From the NCBI GenBank assembly GCA_046348835.1, contig JAXMDM010000002.1:558001-622000 (forward strand): a stretch of 64,000 nt of DNA, given 5' to 3'. A program made the position numbers and the translations under genes. This document shows, piece after piece, positions 56,067-64,000 of this stretch (positions within the stretch are counted from its first letter, which is position 1; each line of letters opens with the position of its first letter). Source of the DNA: Defluviicoccus sp046348835. Lineage in GTDB: Bacteria; Pseudomonadota; Alphaproteobacteria; Rhodospirillales; Defluviicoccaceae. The notes under the pieces are model-generated. The model was not told the origin of the DNA and ran no database searches. It worked only from the letters and a program-made list of their open reading frames with translations.

Positions 56067-56644
56067 GGGCGTATGACCTCGGCAGTGGAGGGAATAGGGG
56101 TGGTCGCGCTACCCGAGGTAGGGCGGGCACCCTCTAGCCGGTTCGCGGTCGCATGTCTATCGCGACAACGGGAGAGAGTCCGCCGACGCCCCGGGCGTGG
56201 CCGCCGGGTGACGCGGCGACGCTCTGCCGGAGGACTGGGACGCCAAGTGAGGCTCGTCGGCGGCGAATCGAAACAACGGGAAGCGGTACGCCGGCGTGGG
56301 TGAAGGAATCCTTGGGACAAAGAAATCCTTGCGGGCGTCGGTCAAGCTTGTAATCTTTGCCGGCCGGCCCATGTTCAGGCGCACGCAGCCTGCGCGAACC
56401 GAGGTGCGCGGCGAGGCCAACCGGCGCGCGGGATCGCCTAGGCGAGACCCGAAAGCGGATCGGGGCGCACAAATAAGCCAGCCGCGGCAAACGCGGCGGC
56501 TACCGGGATTAAGCGGTCCGGAAGCCGGGTCATCTCAGGGGTTCTTTTAAGGGGCGGCATCGAGTACGCCGCGGGACAGATGCGGGCGCGGCCGCCTGGT
56601 AGCCGCGACGGAACGGCCGGCGATCATTGATGAGGATGCGCCTA
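56067..56644. other. Long intergenic region between uppP and gltB
   Basis: About 0.58 kb holding the divergent promoters of uppP and gltB. Frames here give only arginine-rich, low-complexity translations on both strands. A perfect 6-bp stem, GCCGCG (56481-56486) and CGCGGC (56492-56497), encloses a GCAAA loop. No sigma-54 (GG-N10-GC, TGGCAC-type) site stands out. A leader RNA or small RNA is possible but not supported. Confidence 0.6.
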
Positions 56645-61294
<4,650 letters not shown>

Positions 61295-61296
61295 CC

Positions 61297-62751
61297 GTGG
61301 GGAAGCCGACCGGGTTCAAGGAGATCGGCCGCCGCGACCGGCCCTACGAGCCGATTGCCCAGCGGATCAAGCACTGGCGGGAGTTCGTCCTCCCGCTGGC
61401 CGATGCCGAGCTCAGCCGACAGGGTGCGCGGTGCATGGATTGCGGTATCCCGTTCTGTCATAACGGGTGCCCGGTCAACAACATCATCCCCGACTGGAAC
61501 GACCTGGTGTTCCACGGCGAGTGGCGGGCGGCTCTCGATGTCCTCCATTCCACCAACAACTTCCCGGAATTCACCGGCCGCGTCTGTCCGGCGCCGTGCG
61601 AGGCGTCTTGCACGCTGAACATCATCGATCAGCCGGTCACGATCAAAGCGATCGAATGCGCCATCATCGACAAGGGCTGGGCGGAGGGCTGGGTCCGCCC
61701 CCAGATCCCGACGGCGCGGACCGGTAAACGGATCGCGGTGGTCGGCTCCGGGCCGTCCGGGCTCGCCTGTGCGCAGCAGCTGGCACGGGCCGGTCACACC
61801 GTCGTCGTCTATGAGAAGCGGAACCGCATCGGCGGCCTGCTGCGCTACGGCATTCCCGACTTCAAGATGGAGAAGCATTGGATCGACCGCCGCATGGCGC
61901 AGATGCAGGCGGAAGGGGTGGAGTTCCGCCCCAACAGCCACGTCGGCGTCCAGATCCCGGTGACCCGGCTGTTGCGCGAGTACGACGCCCTGGTGCTCGC
62001 CGGCGGCTCCGAGGATCCGCGCGATCTGCCGGTGCCGGGGCGGGAGCTCGACGGCATCCACTTCGCCATGGACTTCCTCACCCAGCAGAACGCCCGGGTG
62101 TCCGGTCTGGCATCCGACAACGGCAATGCGATCCTCGCCACCGGCCGCAAGGTGGTGGTGATCGGCGGCGGCGACACCGGCTCCGACTGTATCGGCACCT
62201 CCATCCGTCAGGGGGCGGCGTCGGTCACCCAGCTGGAGATCCTCGGGCGGCCGCCGGAGAAGGAGGACAAGGCCCTTACCTGGCCCAACTGGCCCCTGAA
62301 GCTACGCACGTCCACCTCCCAGGAAGAGGGCTGCGATCGCGACTGGTCGGTTTCCACCCGCCGGATCATCGGCGACGAAGGTCGGGTCAAAGCCCTGGAA
62401 TTGGTCCGGGTCGACTGGCAGCGGGACGAAAAGGGCGGTATGCGGCTGGCGGAGAGCCCCAACAGCGAGTTCACCATCGAGGCCGACCTGGTCCTCCTCG
62501 CCATGGGCTTCGTTCACCCGATGCACGATGCGCTGATCAAGGACCTGAAGCTGGCACTGGACGAGCGCGGCAACGTCAAGGCCGACACCGAGGCCGATCC
62601 CGGCAGCTACCGCACCAGCGAATCGAAGGTCTTCGCCTGTGGCGACATGCGGCGGGGCCAGTCGCTGGTGGTCTGGGCAATCCGCGAGGGGCGCCAGTGC
62701 GCCCGCTCGGTCGACCAGTTCCTCATGGGCTCCTCGGACCTGCCGCGGTGA
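61297..62751 (+). CDS. gltD: Glutamate synthase small subunit
   Basis: NADPH-oxidising flavoprotein partner of GltB. 484 residues from a GTG two bases after the gltB stop. N-terminal Fe-S cysteines: RCMDCGIPFCHNGCPVNN, then CPAPCEASC. FAD motif VVGSGPSGLACAQQLARAGH with the GIPDFK loop, and NADPH motif VVIGGGDTGSDCIG. C-terminal FACGDMRRGQSLVVWAIREGR. Complete. Coupled to gltB. Confidence 0.97.
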   Translation: MGKPTGFKEIGRRDRPYEPIAQRIKHWREFVLPLADAELSRQGARCMDCGIPFCHNGCPVNNIIPDWNDLVFHGEWRAALDVLHSTNNFPEFTGRVCPAPCEASCTLNIIDQPVTIKAIECAIIDKGWAEGWVRPQIPTARTGKRIAVVGSGPSGLACAQQLARAGHTVVVYEKRNRIGGLLRYGIPDFKMEKHWIDRRMAQMQAEGVEFRPNSHVGVQIPVTRLLREYDALVLAGGSEDPRDLPVPGRELDGIHFAMDFLTQQNARVSGLASDNGNAILATGRKVVVIGGGDTGSDCIGTSIRQGAASVTQLEILGRPPEKEDKALTWPNWPLKLRTSTSQEEGCDRDWSVSTRRIIGDEGRVKALELVRVDWQRDEKGGMRLAESPNSEFTIEADLVLLAMGFVHPMHDALIKDLKLALDERGNVKADTEADPGSYRTSESKVFACGDMRRGQSLVVWAIREGRQCARSVDQFLMGSSDLPR

Positions 62752-62778
62752 TGGGCGGCGGCCGCGGACGGAGATGGC

Positions 62779-63024
62779 ATGATGATCGTCTTTGATCTCA
62801 GGTGCGAGAACGGGCACGGGTTCGAGGAGTGGTTCAAGAGCTCGTCCGACTATGAAACGAAGCGGGACGCGGCGGAGATCGCCTGCCCCGAGTGCGGCGA
62901 CACCCATATCGAGAAGGGGCTGATGGCGCCGCGGGTGAACGGCGGCGCCGCGGCACCGATGCCGGCGACACCGTGCGGCATGCCCGCTTGTGCCGGTGGA
63001 ACCTGCGCGATGATGGACGGCTGA
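62779..63024 (+). CDS. DUF1178 N-terminal module protein, short form
   Basis: 81 residues. The N-terminus (MIVFDLRCENGHGFEEWFKSS) and zinc-ribbon-like CPECG with KGLMAPRV match the start of DUF1178 proteins, which are usually about 140 residues; the second half of that family is absent. Instead the chain ends in a short Gly/Met/Cys tail (PCGMPACAGGTCAMM). Cysteines at CEN, CPEC, PCG, AC, TC could bind zinc or iron. ATG ATG start with GGAGAT upstream. It lies 27 bases after gltD. Function unknown. Confidence 0.75.
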   Translation: MMIVFDLRCENGHGFEEWFKSSSDYETKRDAAEIACPECGDTHIEKGLMAPRVNGGAAAPMPATPCGMPACAGGTCAMMDG

Positions 63025-63053
63025 CGGTCAGGGTCGCCGCGCTCGCCGCTCCG

Positions 63054-63434
63054 ATGCCGCACCTTTTTCTCTTCCTCGGCGCCCTCAACGGGCTCGTCGC
63101 CGTTGCCGCCGGCGCCTACGGCCGGCACGGGCCGTTCGACGACTACGGCCGCGAGATGTTCGCCATCGCCTCGCAATACGAGTTGACGCACGCGCTGGCG
63201 CTGATCGCGGTGGCGTGGGTGACGAGCCGGCCGGAGAGCTGTCGCCGGCTGGCACTGGTCGCCGGCACCGCGTTCGCCCTCGGCATCGTCCTCTTCTCCG
63301 GCACCCTCTACTGGTTCGGCATCACCCGCGATCTTCCCTTTACCGGTGCCGCACCGACCGGTGGTTTTCTGCTGATGGCGGGATGGCTGGCGTTGATGGC
63401 GGAGGCGGCGCGCGGGTTCTTCCGCCGCCACTGA
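63054..63434 (+). CDS. DUF423 membrane protein
   Basis: 126-residue small membrane protein of the DUF423 family, unknown function. Three to four helices: FLFLGALNGLVAVAAGAYGRHG (the conserved GAxGxHG), YELTHALALIAVAWV, LVAGTAFALGIVLFSGTLYWFGI and TGGFLLMAGWLALMAEAA. The usual G-x-F-G-A-H is GAYGRHG here. ATG at 63054 is preferred; a CTG at 63021 overlapping the previous stop would add 11 residues. Confidence 0.88.
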   Translation: MPHLFLFLGALNGLVAVAAGAYGRHGPFDDYGREMFAIASQYELTHALALIAVAWVTSRPESCRRLALVAGTAFALGIVLFSGTLYWFGITRDLPFTGAAPTGGFLLMAGWLALMAEAARGFFRRH

Positions 63435-63476
63435 CGATCCCGAGGGCGGGTCCCTTCGTAACGGGATAGCAGCGAC

Positions 63477-63504
63477 AAAAAAGCCGGCCCGAAGGCCGGC
63501 TTTT
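63477..63504. terminator. Intrinsic terminator, probably bidirectional
   Basis: GCCGGCC (63483-63489), CGAA loop, GGCCGGC (63494-63500), then TTTT; six A residues precede it. The stem is perfect with 7 base pairs. It lies between converging genes and can serve both strands. Confidence 0.88.
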
Positions 63505-63527
63505 CGGTCGTTATCGCCGGCGCCTGA

Positions 63528-64000
63528 TCAGGCGGCGGACGAAATCGTCCACACCTCGGGCGACTTGGCGGCGCGTTCCTCGAGCTCCTTACGCTGTTGC
63601 TCGAGTTCCGGCGGCAAGTGGCTGCCGAACTTGTCGAAGTAGGTCTTGATCTCCGCCGCTTCGGCCAGGGCGCCCTCACGGGTGATGTCCATGATGTGGG
63701 CGTACTTGTCGGGCGAGAAGTCGAGACCGGCCCAGGTGATGTCCTCGTAGCGGGGGCTCATCCCGAACGGGCTCTCCACCGCACCGGCGCGGCCACGCAC
63801 CCGGTCGACGATCCACTTCAGGACGCGCATGTTCTGGCCGTAGCCGGGCCAGATGAACTTGCCGTTCTCGTCCTTGCGGAACCAGTTGACGCGAAAGATC
63901 TTGGGCAGCTTCAGCTCGGTGCGGGTCCCCGTCTTCACCCAATGGTTCCAGTAGTCGGCCATGTTGTAGCCGATGAACGGCAGCATGGCGAACGGATCCC
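63528..64000 (-). CDS. pckG: Phosphoenolpyruvate carboxykinase (GTP), C-terminal fragment
   Basis: Gluconeogenic enzyme making PEP from oxaloacetate with GTP. Only the last ~157 residues are inside the window; the frame is open to base 64000. The visible part reads DPFAMLPFIGYNMADYW, then LPKIFRVNWFRKDENGKFIWPGYGQNMRVLKWI, the distinctive C-terminal region of the GTP-type (PckG) enzymes, not the ATP-type PckA. The C-terminal end is complete (stop at 63528). Confidence 0.93.
   Translation of the reverse strand, partial: DPFAMLPFIGYNMADYWNHWVKTGTRTELKLPKIFRVNWFRKDENGKFIWPGYGQNMRVLKWIVDRVRGRAGAVESPFGMSPRYEDITWAGLDFSPDKYAHIMDITREGALAEAAEIKTYFDKFGSHLPPELEQQRKELEERAAKSPEVWTISSAA

Noticed and set aside
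63021..63053. CTG start (CTGA overlap) for the DUF423 gene
   Set aside because: In frame, but the ATG at 63054 already gives the normal family N-terminus, so it is not needed.

Overview
This is a GC-rich bacterial chromosome segment, densely coding and most likely from an alphaproteobacterium, possibly of the Rhodospirillales. The evidence is a pyruvate dehydrogenase E1 beta subunit with its own N-terminal lipoyl domain, a Bpt-type leucyltransferase, a small 97-nt SRP RNA next to dnaX, a cycM-kdsB-pheA neighbourhood, and a LexA-type operator GTTC-N7-GTTC in front of lexA. Nearly everything is core metabolism and housekeeping. There is no phage, IS element, integrase, plasmid gene or CRISPR array.

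Layout. 1-7.7 kb: the 5' end of gltX, a YjbQ-family gene, recR and ybaB, a GT4 glycosyltransferase, an 0.86-kb stretch with no convincing gene, then an APH/P-loop kinase fusion, a UspA-type protein and an SDR. 7.8-11.8 kb: a frameshifted beta-helix membrane protein, cobA and ctaA. 12-19.5 kb: a CtpA-type protease, a lipoprotein, lexA with its operator, then moeA, moaC, bpt, motB and motA reading leftward. 19.7-26.5 kb: pdhA-pdhB-pdhC-lpdA-lipA and a COQ10/RatA-like gene, which together make and lipoylate the pyruvate dehydrogenase complex. 26.5-30.1 kb: cinA/pncC, an unrecognised coiled-coil protein with a nuclease-like C-terminus, DUF1499, a Cache protein and tRNA-Phe.

30.2-37.9 kb (leftward): polA, a zinc-finger protein, a STAND-like ATPase with near-identical tandem repeats, a CYTH protein, dnaX and the SRP RNA. 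38-42 kb: nudC, a GNAT gene, pheA, a DUF4431-like secreted protein and kdsB. 42-50.3 kb: cycM, hisN and a Yej-type peptide ABC importer, the first joins being four-base overlaps, then a haloacid dehalogenase. 50.3-56 kb: a very large AsmA/DUF748-like protein, a YihY/BrkB protein and uppP, all leftward. 56.6-64 kb: gltB-gltD (glutamate synthase), two small genes, an intrinsic terminator and the 3' end of a GTP-type PEP carboxykinase.

Most worth following up: the STAND-like ATPase with its 132-bp repeats; the coiled-coil/EAK protein; a PolA whose proofreading domain has lost two catalytic aspartates; three genes (cobA, the beta-helix protein, polA) whose family N-termini can only be recovered from a CTG start; the G6 frameshift; and a terminator-like hairpin in the pdhA leader. 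No complete multi-gene novel system is evident. All start sites and functions were read by eye from sequence and family knowledge; no search was run.
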